From: Streptomyces resistomycificus | GTDB lineage: Bacteria > Actinomycetota > Actinomycetes > Streptomycetales > Streptomycetaceae | DNA length: 64,000 bases | Direction of reading: 5' to 3' | Assembly (NCBI RefSeq): GCF_001514265.1 | Contig: NZ_KQ948990.1 | Span: 385,673 to 449,672 of the forward strand | In this document: in pieces, positions 22,588-30,996 of the stretch | Layout: every line of letters starts with the position of its first letter | How positions within the stretch are numbered: the first letter of the stretch is position 1 | The notes under the pieces: generated by a model | Told to the model about the DNA's origin: nothing | What the model saw: the letters and a program-made list of their open reading frames with translations, nothing else | Database searches by the model: none | Translations under genes and position numbers: made by a program

Positions 22588-23850
22588 TCATCGCAGGTGC
22601 TTCGCAGGCTTGGTGGCGGCGTTGAGCAGGTACTCCAGGGGGCCGCGGCGGAAGAAGCGGGACCAGATCGCGGCGAACAGGACGGCTCCGAGGACGTACA
22701 TGATCAGGGGCAGCCAGGTCTGCTGGGTGCCGGTTCCGGCGGGCGTGGACAGCGCGGTCTGTGCGAGGAAGTGGCCGACGTAGGCGGTCAGGGACATGGT
22801 GCCCACGGCGATGACCGGCTTGGCCAAGCGGCGCAGTCGCGGCAGGCGGTCCATCGCCACCGTCGCGCCCACTATCACGAGGATCGCGATTCCGACGCTG
22901 CCGATGATGTCGAACGTGGTTCCGCTGTGCGGCCCGGCCGTCAGGAGAAACGACGCGGGCATGTCGGGGAACGACCCTGCGTCAGTGGGCATCGACCCGC
23001 TGCCGGTGGGCATCGAACCGGAGCCGCCGGACGACGGCCCGTCTTCCGCGAGGCTCCGCAACGCGCCCTTGCCGGCGAGCAGCAGGGACATGCCGTAGGC
23101 GGCCGCGGTGAGGGTGGCGCCGAGCGCGGCCAGGCGCTTCAGGATGGTGCCGCAGGAGAGGTCGAGGCGGCCCAGCGCCATGCCCGCGATGACGAACGAC
23201 ATCCAGGTGAGCGCCGGGTAGAAGCCGGTGAACAGCAGATCGAGGACGCCGACCTCGCTGAGGTGACGAAGCGGGTCGTAGGTGTTGACGCTCTGCTGGA
23301 CCGACGGGGTCAGCAGCGAGGTGAGGACGAACGCCAGCTGCGGTGTGACGAGGGCGAACGCGGCCGCGATGATCGCGAGGGTCCTGGCGCTCAGTCGCAC
23401 CAGGGGCAGGGCGAGGAGGAAGTAGACGCCGTAGAAGCCGAGGATGATCACGCCCCCGTACTCCATCGCCATCACGGTGCCCAGCGCCAGCAGGATCACG
23501 GCGCGGATCGCAATGCGGGCCCTCGCCTGCCGGCCCGCCTGGCCGGTCTTGGGCTCGCGGCGGCCGGCGAGCAGCATCAGGGAGAACCCGGCGAGGGTGG
23601 CGAACAGGACCGACGAGTGACCGTCCGATATGTATCGGATCCAGCTGCCGACGCCAGTCGTGGCGGAAAGCGGGGGGCCGATGTGCACGACGTACATGCC
23701 GAACACCGCCAGCGCGCGGGCCAGGTCCACCCCCACGAGGCGTCCCATCGAGGGACCGGGCGAGGCCGGGGACTCGGGGGAGGTCCGGGGCGGCGGAGGC
23801 GAGTTCTCCTGCGGAGCTGATGTCTCCTGCGGCGGCTGTGTCTGTGTCAT
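22588..23850 (-). CDS. DUF418/YeiB-type membrane protein (paralogue 1)
   Basis: A 420-residue integral membrane protein with about ten hydrophobic segments and a Pro-rich cytoplasmic N-terminus. It starts with RLVGVDLARALAVFGMYVVH, the hallmark of the DUF1624/DUF418 (YeiB-like) family. It ends with the DUF418 core MSLTAYVGHFLAQTAL and FFRRGPLEYLLNAATKPAKH. Family members resemble acyltransferase-3 membrane proteins, but no reaction is established. It is divergent from the ABC exporter at 24168 and closely related to the protein at 28489-29700. A short Ser/Met/Pro/Thr repeat (GSGSMPTGSGSMPTD) interrupts a loop. Confidence 0.88.
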   Translation of the reverse strand: MTQTQPPQETSAPQENSPPPPRTSPESPASPGPSMGRLVGVDLARALAVFGMYVVHIGPPLSATTGVGSWIRYISDGHSSVLFATLAGFSLMLLAGRREPKTGQAGRQARARIAIRAVILLALGTVMAMEYGGVIILGFYGVYFLLALPLVRLSARTLAIIAAAFALVTPQLAFVLTSLLTPSVQQSVNTYDPLRHLSEVGVLDLLFTGFYPALTWMSFVIAGMALGRLDLSCGTILKRLAALGATLTAAAYGMSLLLAGKGALRSLAEDGPSSGGSGSMPTGSGSMPTDAGSFPDMPASFLLTAGPHSGTTFDIIGSVGIAILVIVGATVAMDRLPRLRRLAKPVIAVGTMSLTAYVGHFLAQTALSTPAGTGTQQTWLPLIMYVLGAVLFAAIWSRFFRRGPLEYLLNAATKPAKHLR

Positions 23851-24167
23851 ACGGAGAACCTCGCGTGGACGTCCGGGGGCGGACCATCCGGCAGTCTTCG
23901 GGCTCTCCCCCGCCGATCGGCGGGTACCGCCCTGCCGACAGGCGGAGTCTCGTCCTGACCGGTCGGTCCGGTGCGACCGGACGGGCGGTGTTGTTCGGCC
24001 ACTTGGCGGGGGTGGACCCGACGGTTGCCGGATGGGCCCGTGGCGGCCGGGCTCGAAGACTGGAGGCATGACAGACCGCGCCGACACAAGGTGCGCGAGG
24101 ACTGCCCCGGCACTTCGGCCCGCGTACCGGGTTGTGACGCCACGACACCGCAGAAGAAAGGAACTTC
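23851..24167. promoter_or_regulatory. Divergent promoter region with 16-bp palindrome
   Basis: The 317-bp spacer between the DUF418 gene and the ABC exporter contains the perfect palindrome CCCGCCGATCGGCGGG at 23909-23924. This may be an operator serving both divergent genes or simply a stable hairpin. A GAAAGGA ribosome site at about 24158-24164 serves the exporter. No other gene is visible. Confidence 0.4.
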
Positions 24168-25973
24168 GTGAACACCGCATCCGCTCCGACGACGGATGAG
24201 CCGTCCCCGACGGATGAGCCGTCCCTGTCCGCGCGGGAGACGATCAAGGCACTGGGCGCGTATGTGCGGCCGCACCGGTGGGCGGTCACCCTCGGTCTGT
24301 TGTGCGCCCTGGTCGGGGCCGCCGGGGGGCTGCTGCAGCCTCTGGCCACGAAGGCGCTGGTGGACCGGCTGGCCTCCGGTGAGACCATCGCCGGGATCCT
24401 GATCGCGCTCACCGTCCTGGTGGTGCTGGGCACGGCGGTCGAGGCGCTCGGCGCGTACGTGCTGGAGCGGACGGCGGAGTCGGTGGTCCTGGCCGCGCGG
24501 CGCACCCTTGTGGGGCGGCTGTTGCGGTTGCGGATCTCGGAGTGGGAGCGGATCCCGCCGGGTGATCTGATGTCCCGGGTCACTTCGGACACCACGCTGC
24601 TGCGGGCGGTCAGCACCCAGGCGGTCGTCTCCGCGGCCACCGGCGCGGTGGCCTTCGTCGCGGCGGTCGTGGTGATGGCGTTCCTGGACGTCGTGCTGCT
24701 GGGTGTGACGCTCGGTGTGATCGTGTTGGTCGGTGGGGCCGCCGCGCTGGTGATGCCGCAGATCGCGCGGGCCACCGAGCGGTCGCAGAAGGCGGTCGGG
24801 GAGATCTCCGTCGGATTGGAGCGGTCTCTCGGGGCGTTTCGCACGGTGAAGGCGTCCGGTGCCGAGGAGCGGGAGACCGCTCGGGTGGTGGCGGCGGCGC
24901 GGCGGGCGTGGCGGCACGGTGTGAAGAGCGCGAAGTGGGAGGCCGTGGCGGGCTCGGCCGACGAACTCGCCGTACAGCTGGCCTTTCTCGCGGTGCTCGC
25001 GGTCGGCGGGGCGCGGGTGGCGTCCGGGGAGATCCCCGTGTCCACCCTCATCGCCTTCCTGCTGTACCTCTTCTATCTGATCGAGCCGGTGTCCAAGCTG
25101 GTCGACGCCGTGACCTCCTATCAGGAGGGGGCGGCCGCGGCCTCCCGCATCGCGGCCGTGGAACGCCTCTCGACGGAATCGCCCGCTCGGCAGGCGGACG
25201 CCCTGCCCCGGCAGGGGACAGCCGCGCCGGGTCCGGCGTCGGTCCGTTTCGAGGACGTGTCCTTCCGCTACCGTCCGGGCCTGCCGTACGTCCATCAGCG
25301 GGTGCGTTTCGAGGTACCGGGTGCCGGGATGACGGCCTTCGTGGGCCCCTCGGGTGCGGGCAAGTCGACGATCTTCGCGCTCATCGAGCGGTTCCACGAG
25401 GCCACCGGTGGCCGGGTCCTGGTCGACGGCAAGGACGTACGGCACTGGCCGCTGTCCCAACTGCGGTCCGCCATCGGATACGTCGAGCAGGACGCCCCGG
25501 TGCTGGCCGGCACGCTCCGCGAGAACCTCGTCTTCGCCGCGCCCAATGCGACGGACGACGCCCTCCGCGATGTCCTGGCCCGCACGAAGCTCGACACCCT
25601 CGTCGAGCGTCTGCCCCACGGCCTGGACACCCCGGTCGGCCACCGCGGCTCGAAGCTGTCGGGCGGTGAGCGGCAGCGCATCGCCATCGCCCGCGCCGTA
25701 CTGCGCAAGCCCCGCCTGCTGCTGTTGGACGAGGCGACCTCGCAACTCGACGCCGTCAACGAGCTCGCGCTGCGGGACGTCATCGCGGACGTGGCCCGGG
25801 AGACCACAGTGCTGGTGGTGGCCCACCGCCTGTCGACGGTGACAGGCGCCGACCGGATCGTCGTCATGGACGCCGGCCGGGTCCGGGCCGTGGGCACTCA
25901 TGAGGAACTGGTGGACCAGGACCGGCTGTACGCGCGGCTGGCGGCCACCCAGCTCCTGGCCCCCGCGCGATGA
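24168..25973 (+). CDS. ABC exporter, fused permease-ATPase
   Basis: A 601-residue half-transporter. Residues 25-310 form a type IV exporter membrane domain with six helices (starting [20 protein letters not shown]). Residues 350-595 form the ATPase: Walker [11 protein letters not shown]-loop YVEQDAP, signature LSGGERQR, Walker B LLLLDEAT and H-loop VAHRLST. All are canonical, so a homodimer is expected. It resembles multidrug or lipid exporters. The GTG at 24168 follows GAAAGGA. Its position between two DUF418 proteins and next to a two-component system suggests a cell-envelope stress or efflux unit. Confidence 0.93.
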   Translation: MNTASAPTTDEPSPTDEPSLSARETIKALGAYVRPHRWAVTLGLLCALVGAAGGLLQPLATKALVDRLASGETIAGILIALTVLVVLGTAVEALGAYVLERTAESVVLAARRTLVGRLLRLRISEWERIPPGDLMSRVTSDTTLLRAVSTQAVVSAATGAVAFVAAVVVMAFLDVVLLGVTLGVIVLVGGAAALVMPQIARATERSQKAVGEISVGLERSLGAFRTVKASGAEERETARVVAAARRAWRHGVKSAKWEAVAGSADELAVQLAFLAVLAVGGARVASGEIPVSTLIAFLLYLFYLIEPVSKLVDAVTSYQEGAAAASRIAAVERLSTESPARQADALPRQGTAAPGPASVRFEDVSFRYRPGLPYVHQRVRFEVPGAGMTAFVGPSGAGKSTIFALIERFHEATGGRVLVDGKDVRHWPLSQLRSAIGYVEQDAPVLAGTLRENLVFAAPNATDDALRDVLARTKLDTLVERLPHGLDTPVGHRGSKLSGGERQRIAIARAVLRKPRLLLLDEATSQLDAVNELALRDVIADVARETTVLVVAHRLSTVTGADRIVVMDAGRVRAVGTHEELVDQDRLYARLAATQLLAPAR

Positions 25974-26076
25974 CCCACCACACGCAAGGTTGTCCGGTCG
26001 TCCACTGTCCCGGTCCCGGCCGGACAACCCCACGTTCGCTCACCGCGATGCTCAGGGCCATCCCGGCATACGGGGA

Positions 26077-26340
26077 GTGGTGCGCGCAGTCCTCGCCGAA
26101 TGGCCGCTGGTAGTGGCGGCGTTGCCCACCACACTGCTGCTGTGGGGGGCGGGCCTTGGCTGGTGGCACTCCACAGGCATCGAGTACGTCGCCTTCGGAA
26201 TCAACACCGTCCTGCTCCTGGGCTGGGGCCTGCTCGCCTCCCGGGCCGCAGGTCGTACGTGGGGACGAGCCGTCAGGATCGGCGGTACTGACGCGCTCTT
26301 GGGAGTGGCCGTCGCCTTGGTCGGCACCCTGCTGAAGTGA
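26077..26340 (+). CDS. Small two-span membrane protein, start uncertain
   Basis: About 87 residues with two or three hydrophobic segments: EWPLVVAALPTTLLLWGAGL, VAFGINTVLLLGWGLLASRA and DALLGVAVALVGTLLK. GTG at 26077 or 26080 is the first plausible start. The frame is open upstream and HRDAQGHPGIRGV also looks coding-like, so the 5' end may be truncated or a longer start may be used. Its function is unknown. It follows the ABC exporter on the same strand after about 100 bp. Confidence 0.55.
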   Translation: MVRAVLAEWPLVVAALPTTLLLWGAGLGWWHSTGIEYVAFGINTVLLLGWGLLASRAAGRTWGRAVRIGGTDALLGVAVALVGTLLK

Positions 26341-26518
26341 GGCGGCGATCAGGGCTGTCAGCCTGGTTCCGGCATCCTCACCGGGCTGACGCGGCACCGG
26401 ACAGGTCAGGACGGGGAGCTGGACAAAAGGCAAGCCGGCGGAGCACGGTCCAGGGGCGTCGGCGTGCGCTGCCGGTTGAGGCTCACGTGTGAGCCGCAAG
26501 CCGACAGCCGACAGCATG

Positions 26519-27631
26519 TCAGTCCGCGCTCAGGGGAACCCTCAGCCGCACCCGGTAGCCGCCCTGAGCAGTCGGGCCCGCGTCCAGGGTGCCGTGCAGG
26601 ATCTCGGCCCGTTCCCGCAGGCCGACCAAGCCCTGCTGCGAACCGGGCAAGGAGAGGGAGGGGCGCGTGGGAGGGGTGTTGGTGACGGTCACTCCAATAC
26701 CGTCCCCGTCCTGCCACAGCTCGACGCGAGCGCTGGCGCCTGGGGCGTGCTTGCGGACGTTGGTCAGCGCCTCCTGAACCGTGCGGTAAAGGGCGCGTTG
26801 GGCGGGTGTGCCCACGGTGGGCGGCAGCTCACCCGTCAACTCCGTGTGCGTTCCGCTGGATTCGACCAGTCTGCGCAGGTCGGCCAAGGTGGGCTGCGGC
26901 GTCAGCTCGGTGGATTTGCCGCCGGAGGCGCGCAGCAGCGTGACCATGGTGCGCAGCTCGTCGAGGGTGGTGACGCTCAGCGAACGGATCGTGCGGGCGG
27001 CCTCCTTGGCGTCCGCGTCCCGCGCGGCGACCTGCAACGCCCCGGCCCGTACGGCGATCAGGCTGACCTGGTGGGAGACCACGTCGTGCATCTCGCGGGC
27101 CAGCTGGGCGCGTTCACGGGCGAGCACGGCCTGTGCGTGCAGGGTCCGCTCGTGCTCCCTGGCCTCCTCGACCTCGGCCAGCCGCCGCGCCAGGTCCCGT
27201 CGTGCCTGGAGAAGCTGGCCGAAGAGGACCGGGGCGACGCTGGTTGCCAGGCCGTACACGAAGAAGACCAGCGTCATGGTCCGGTCCGCCTCGGCCAGGG
27301 GCCACGGAGTACTGCTCGCGACGGCGGCCAGGACGACGCACACCGCGAGGAGACGGCGGTTGCGGGAGCGTTCGGCCAGCGTGAACAGCGCCGCGAGCAC
27401 AGCGACGGCGACGTCCTGCATCAGCGCGATGGGCAGGGTGAGCAGGAAGACGCCGAGCGGGAACCTGCGCCGGAACGCCAACGCGGCGCAGCCGACCGCG
27501 GCCAGCGTGACCTCGGGACGCGTGTGCTCCCACATGTCCACCACCAGCACATCCACGGCCGCCACCGCCACCAGGACGATGTCGACGACCGGCGCGGGAA
27601 CCCGCTGCCATACGGCACGTGCACGGCTCAT
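26519..27631 (-). CDS. Sensor histidine kinase, NarL-partner type
   Basis: A 370-residue membrane kinase. About five hydrophobic segments lie in the first 150 residues (VVDIVLVAVAAVDVLVVDMW, FRRRFPLGVFLLTLPIAL and others). A HisKA_3 dimerisation domain follows with the phospho-acceptor His in REMHDVVSHQVSLI. The ATPase has N box ALYRTVQEALTNVRKHA and G2 box QGLVGLRERAE. It phosphorylates the response regulator, whose stop codon overlaps its start (ATGA). The stimulus is unknown. Confidence 0.92.
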   Translation of the reverse strand: MSRARAVWQRVPAPVVDIVLVAVAAVDVLVVDMWEHTRPEVTLAAVGCAALAFRRRFPLGVFLLTLPIALMQDVAVAVLAALFTLAERSRNRRLLAVCVVLAAVASSTPWPLAEADRTMTLVFFVYGLATSVAPVLFGQLLQARRDLARRLAEVEEAREHERTLHAQAVLARERAQLAREMHDVVSHQVSLIAVRAGALQVAARDADAKEAARTIRSLSVTTLDELRTMVTLLRASGGKSTELTPQPTLADLRRLVESSGTHTELTGELPPTVGTPAQRALYRTVQEALTNVRKHAPGASARVELWQDGDGIGVTVTNTPPTRPSLSLPGSQQGLVGLRERAEILHGTLDAGPTAQGGYRVRLRVPLSAD

Positions 27632-28323
27632 CGGCCGGCTTCCGACCGCGGGCGCTCGTCGAGCAGCCCGGCCCGCTGCGCCAGCAGCGCGGCCTGCACC
27701 CGGCTCGTCACCCGCAGCTTCGTGAGAATCGCGCTGACGTGGTCCTTCACCGTGCCCGCCCCCAGGTGGATACGCGCCCCGATATCGGCGTTCGACAGCC
27801 CCTCCGCCACCAGGACGAGGACGTCGCGCTCCCGCGCGGTGAGCAGCCGGACCCGCGCGGCCTCCTCGTCGACGGCCGCCTCGGTGCCGGGGTGGCTGTG
27901 CAGCAGCGTCCGCGACGCCTTGGGCGACAGCACCACACCGCCCGCGACCAGGGTCCGCACCAGGTGGGCAAGCTGCTCCGGCTCCGTGTCCTTGAGCAGG
28001 AAGCCGGCCGCGCCGGAGTTCAGCGCGGTCAGGATGTACTCGTCGGCGTCGAACGTGGTCAGCATCGCCACCACCGGCGGATCCGGCATCGTCCGCAGCT
28101 CGCGCAGGACGGTGAGCCCGTCGACGTCCGGCATCCGGATGTCCAGCAGCACCACGTCCGGCCGCTCCCGCCGGACGGCCTCCACCGCGTGGCCGCCGCT
28201 CGCGGTCGCGACGACCTCGATGTCCTCGGACGCGCCCAGAATGAGTTCGAAGCCCGAGCGGACCAGTGCCTCGTCGTCGACCACCACTACCCGGATCACG
28301 CGCTCCGCCTCACCTTCGTTCAT
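27628..28323 (-). CDS. LuxR/NarL-family response regulator
   Basis: A 231-residue two-component regulator. The receiver domain has the acidic pair in VVVVDDEALVRSG, the phospho-acceptor Asp in VVLLDIRMPDVDG, Thr in VAMLTTFDADEY and Lys in GFLLKDTEPE. The C-terminal LuxR HTH is LTARERDVLVLVAEGLSNAD and then TVKDHVSAILTKLRV. The ATG at 28323 is a plausible start; a GTG eight codons later (before IRVVVVDDE) is an alternative. It is cotranscribed with the kinase and divergent from the second DUF418 gene, a likely target. Confidence 0.93.
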   Translation of the reverse strand: MNEGEAERVIRVVVVDDEALVRSGFELILGASEDIEVVATASGGHAVEAVRRERPDVVLLDIRMPDVDGLTVLRELRTMPDPPVVAMLTTFDADEYILTALNSGAAGFLLKDTEPEQLAHLVRTLVAGGVVLSPKASRTLLHSHPGTEAAVDEEAARVRLLTARERDVLVLVAEGLSNADIGARIHLGAGTVKDHVSAILTKLRVTSRVQAALLAQRAGLLDERPRSEAGR

Positions 28324-28488
28324 GCCGTCCGGCCCATGTCGACTCGACCCTAAAGCCACGTAGAGCTCTTGCGGCCCGGCGAGCGGCAGCTCCAGCCACA
28401 CGGCGGGGTAGCACCCTCCACTCGGCAGGGACACGGCAGCCTTCTGCCGGATAGTCCATGATCGGCCCGGGTCTCCAGCCTGAGGGTC

Positions 28489-29700
28489 ATGACCCGTCAC
28501 CCGGACTCCCCGCCGCCTACGGCCGACGCGCCGTCCCCCGAACGCGAGCGCAGCGGGCCCTCGGCCGGCGCGCCCGGCGTGGGCCGGCTGATAGGGCTGG
28601 ACCTGGCCCGCGGCCTGGCCGTCTTCGGCATGTACGCGGTCCACGTAGGCCCCGCCCCCAGCCAGGGCGGAGTCATCGGCTTCCTGATGGAACTGGCGCA
28701 AGGCCGCTCATCCGCCCTGTTCGCCGTCCTGGCCGGCTTCGCGGTCGCCCTCATCACCGGCCGCCGCACACCGAAGACCGGCCTGGCCGGCCGGCAGGCC
28801 GTCGCCAAGGTGATCATCAGGGCCGTGATCCTGCTGGCCCTTGGCACCGCCCTGACCCTGACGGGCACCCCGGTCGTGCCGATCCTCGCTTTCTACGGAC
28901 TGTTCTTCCTGCTCGTGCTGCCGCTGTACCGGCTGGGCGCCAAGCCACTGGCGTTGATCGCCGCAGGATGGGCCCTGGTAGGTCCGCAGCTGCTGTACGC
29001 GCTGAAGCCGGTGGTCGGCGGCCGCGTGTTCCTCTCCTACGGCCAGGCCGACGGCCCCGTCTCACTGTTCTTCACCGGCGGTTACCCGGCCCTGACCTGG
29101 GTCCCGTTCGTGATCGCCGGTATGGCTGTCGCCCGCTGCGACCTGGCTGCCAAGGCTGTCCGGATGCGCCTCGCCCTCACCGGCGTCGCCCTCGCCGTCA
29201 CCGGCTACGGCGGCTCCTGGCTCGCGGTGCGTCTCGTACCCGGTGCCGCCGAAGCCGTCCGGAAAGCCGAAGAGGGGCCGGGCAGGTCGTCCGTGTCGTC
29301 CGTGCCGCCCGACAGCATCGGCATCTTCGGCGACACCCCCGCCGGGATGCTGGCCTCAGCCCCGCACAGCGAGGCGACCCTGTCCATCATGGCCGCCACG
29401 GGTGTGGCGATCCTGGTGATCACCGCGTGCCTGGCCGCCATGGACGCCGTCCCCCGGCTACGCCGCCTGGCCAAGCCCGTCATCGCGGTCGGCTCGATGT
29501 CACTGACGGCGTACGTCTACCACATCGTCGCCATCTGGCTCCTGGACACCGAGACATCGGCCGTCCCGCCGCTGCACATCCTGCTCGGCCTCATCGCGTC
29601 CGTCACCGTCCTCGCCACCCTCTGGTCCCGCTTCGTGAAGCGAGGGCCGCTCGAATGGCTGATGGGCAGGGCGACCGGACTGGCCCGACACATCCGATAA
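28489..29700 (+). CDS. DUF418/YeiB-type membrane protein (paralogue 2)
   Basis: A 403-residue membrane protein, closely similar over its whole length to the protein at 22588-23850: RLIGLDLARGLAVFGMYAVH at the start, FTGGYPALTWVPFVIAGMAV in the middle, and MSLTAYVYHIVAIWLLDT and FVKRGPLEWLMGRATGLARH at the end. It is divergent from the two-component pair across 165 bp. Two paralogues on either side of an exporter and a two-component system suggest an ancestral duplication of a regulated membrane module. Reaction and substrate are unknown. Confidence 0.88.
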   Translation: MTRHPDSPPPTADAPSPERERSGPSAGAPGVGRLIGLDLARGLAVFGMYAVHVGPAPSQGGVIGFLMELAQGRSSALFAVLAGFAVALITGRRTPKTGLAGRQAVAKVIIRAVILLALGTALTLTGTPVVPILAFYGLFFLLVLPLYRLGAKPLALIAAGWALVGPQLLYALKPVVGGRVFLSYGQADGPVSLFFTGGYPALTWVPFVIAGMAVARCDLAAKAVRMRLALTGVALAVTGYGGSWLAVRLVPGAAEAVRKAEEGPGRSSVSSVPPDSIGIFGDTPAGMLASAPHSEATLSIMAATGVAILVITACLAAMDAVPRLRRLAKPVIAVGSMSLTAYVYHIVAIWLLDTETSAVPPLHILLGLIASVTVLATLWSRFVKRGPLEWLMGRATGLARHIR

Positions 29701-29987
29701 CCCGGAAAGTCCGTACACCGAAGGTGACTGCTGCTCAAGATCACACCCCTGCCGGTTCTGGTCCGGCCAGCGTCCAGAATCCGGCACCCAAGGCCTCGTG
29801 CACGCCACCCGCGGAAGCCTGCCTGCCCCATTGCCGGACCACGACATCTACACAGGTCAGAGCGGTGTGGACTCACGCTGACCGCCACGGAGCCGAACTC
29901 ACGCGCAGCGGATTCATTCCGCTCAGGCAAAGTTGACGATCCGACAGGACAAGGTGAACGTTTCCGCAGGTCAGAACCTTGCCGAAG
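29701..29987. other. Intergenic region before tRNA cluster
   Basis: The 287 bp hold no gene I can support. I looked for an integrase-like frame and for a duplicate of the tRNA 3' end, which would mark an integrated element, and saw neither. Confidence 0.5.
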
Positions 29988-30061
29988 TGGGGCGGGTGGG
30001 ACTCGAACCCACGGCCGACGGATTATGAGTCCGCTGCTCTAACCGGCTGAGCTACCGCCCC
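29988..30061 (-). tRNA. tRNA with CAU anticodon (Met or Ile2)
   Basis: A 74-nt cloverleaf on the minus strand. The acceptor stem is GGGGCGG/CCGCCCC with discriminator A, the D arm is GCTCAGCCGGTTAGAGC, the anticodon loop CTCATAA carries CAU, and the T arm is GTGGGTTCGAGTCCCAC. CCA is not encoded. CAU could be elongator Met or lysidine-modified Ile2. It lacks the C1-A72 mismatch of initiators, so it is not fMet. Confidence 0.95.
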
Positions 30062-30195
30062 ATAGCGGCGTGTCGCGTACAGCTGTGCGCGCCGTCTGCC
30101 GCAGCATAGCCGCTCATACGATCTCCTGCTTCGTATGGTCGACTTCGCATGCCCTAGAGGACCACGCCGTGACCTGCGCGGTTCCACCGCACATG

Positions 30196-30219
30196 AAAAA
30201 GGACCCCTTCGGGGGTCCT
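30196..30219 (-). terminator. Rho-independent terminator after tRNA-Asn pair
   Basis: Read on the minus strand: AGGACCCC, loop CGAA, GGGGTCCT, then a TTTTT run. This classic hairpin with a U tail lies just downstream of the two tRNA-Asn genes and should end their transcript. A T-tailed terminator is unusual in this high-GC window. Confidence 0.85.
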
Positions 30220-30230
30220 CCTTCAGCATG

Positions 30231-30303
30231 CTCTCCCGACTGGACTCGAACCAGTAACCTGCCGGTTAACAGCCGGCTGCTCTGCCAATTGAGCTACGGA
30301 AGA
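30231..30303 (-). tRNA. tRNA-Asn (GUU), copy 2
   Basis: A 73-nt minus-strand cloverleaf. The anticodon loop CTGTTAA carries GUU, the D arm is GCTCAATTGGCAGAGC, and the T arm CTGGTTCGAGTCCAG is standard. The acceptor stem TCTTCCG/CGGGAGA has discriminator G and includes one U-G pair. The body is identical to the upstream copy; only the acceptor stem differs. Confidence 0.95.
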
Positions 30304-30309
30304 TCGAAG

Positions 30310-30382
30310 CTCCCCCGACTGGACTCGAACCAGTAACCTGCCGGTTAACAGCCGGCTGCTCTGCCAATTGAGCTACGGAGGA
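30310..30382 (-). tRNA. tRNA-Asn (GUU), copy 1
   Basis: A 73-nt minus-strand cloverleaf with acceptor stem TCCTCCG/CGGGGGA, discriminator G and anticodon GUU. It lies 6 bp upstream of the second tRNA-Asn, so both come from one transcript. The pair is a recent tandem duplication. Confidence 0.95.
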
Positions 30383-30540
30383 ATGCCTCGTTGCATCGAA
30401 CGCACCTACCTGGGTATTCGCCAGGGGGCGGGCGTCCGCTGCGACACATACATTAGCGCAAGCAGGGGGGTGCTCCGCCAATCGGTTCCCCCCTGGCACC
30501 GATGCCGCGCCGGAGACCTACACGAGGGAAGGGTGGCGCC

Positions 30541-30846
30541 ATGCGCTACAAACTCACGTTCGTCGTCGGGCTGGCTCTGGGTTACGTGCTGGGCACGAAG
30601 GCCGGACGCGAGCGCTACGAACAGTTGAAGAAGTCCGCGCGCCAGGTCGCGCAGAACCCCGCCGTCCGCAACTCCGCGGAGACCGCGGCACAGCAGGGGC
30701 GGCAGTTCGCGGGCAAGGCGTACCACGTGGTGAGCGACAAGGTCGGCGACCGGGTCCCCGACTCGGTGGCCCAGCGGGTCCGCTCCCTGCGTGATCGCAA
30801 CGCCAATGGAGCAGCGGACGACGACTGGGGCTCGAGCAACACCTGA
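30541..30846 (+). CDS. YtxH-like protein (101 aa)
   Basis: A short protein with one N-terminal membrane segment (KLTFVVGLALGYVLGTKAG) followed by basic amphipathic helices (RERYEQLKKSARQVAQN), as in YtxH-domain proteins linked to envelope or stress physiology. The tail is acidic and polar. The ATG at 30541 follows GAGGGAAGGGTGG. It is a single-gene unit divergent from the tRNA-Asn genes. Confidence 0.85.
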   Translation: MRYKLTFVVGLALGYVLGTKAGRERYEQLKKSARQVAQNPAVRNSAETAAQQGRQFAGKAYHVVSDKVGDRVPDSVAQRVRSLRDRNANGAADDDWGSSNT

Positions 30847-30996
30847 CCGAGCCCCCTCGACGCCGGACAGAGCGACGCCACGAGGGGTGCGGGCGACCGT
30901 GCGACCAGGCACGACGAACCGGCACCCGCCGGACCACCCGCACCCCGACGGCGCCCATGGCTACGGCGAGCGCGTCGGTACGGCAGAATTTTGGCC

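Noticed and set aside
29701..30061. Possible integrated element at the CAU tRNA
   Set aside because: No integrase, excisionase or second copy of the tRNA 3' end is visible within the window, so there is no evidence for an attachment site in use.
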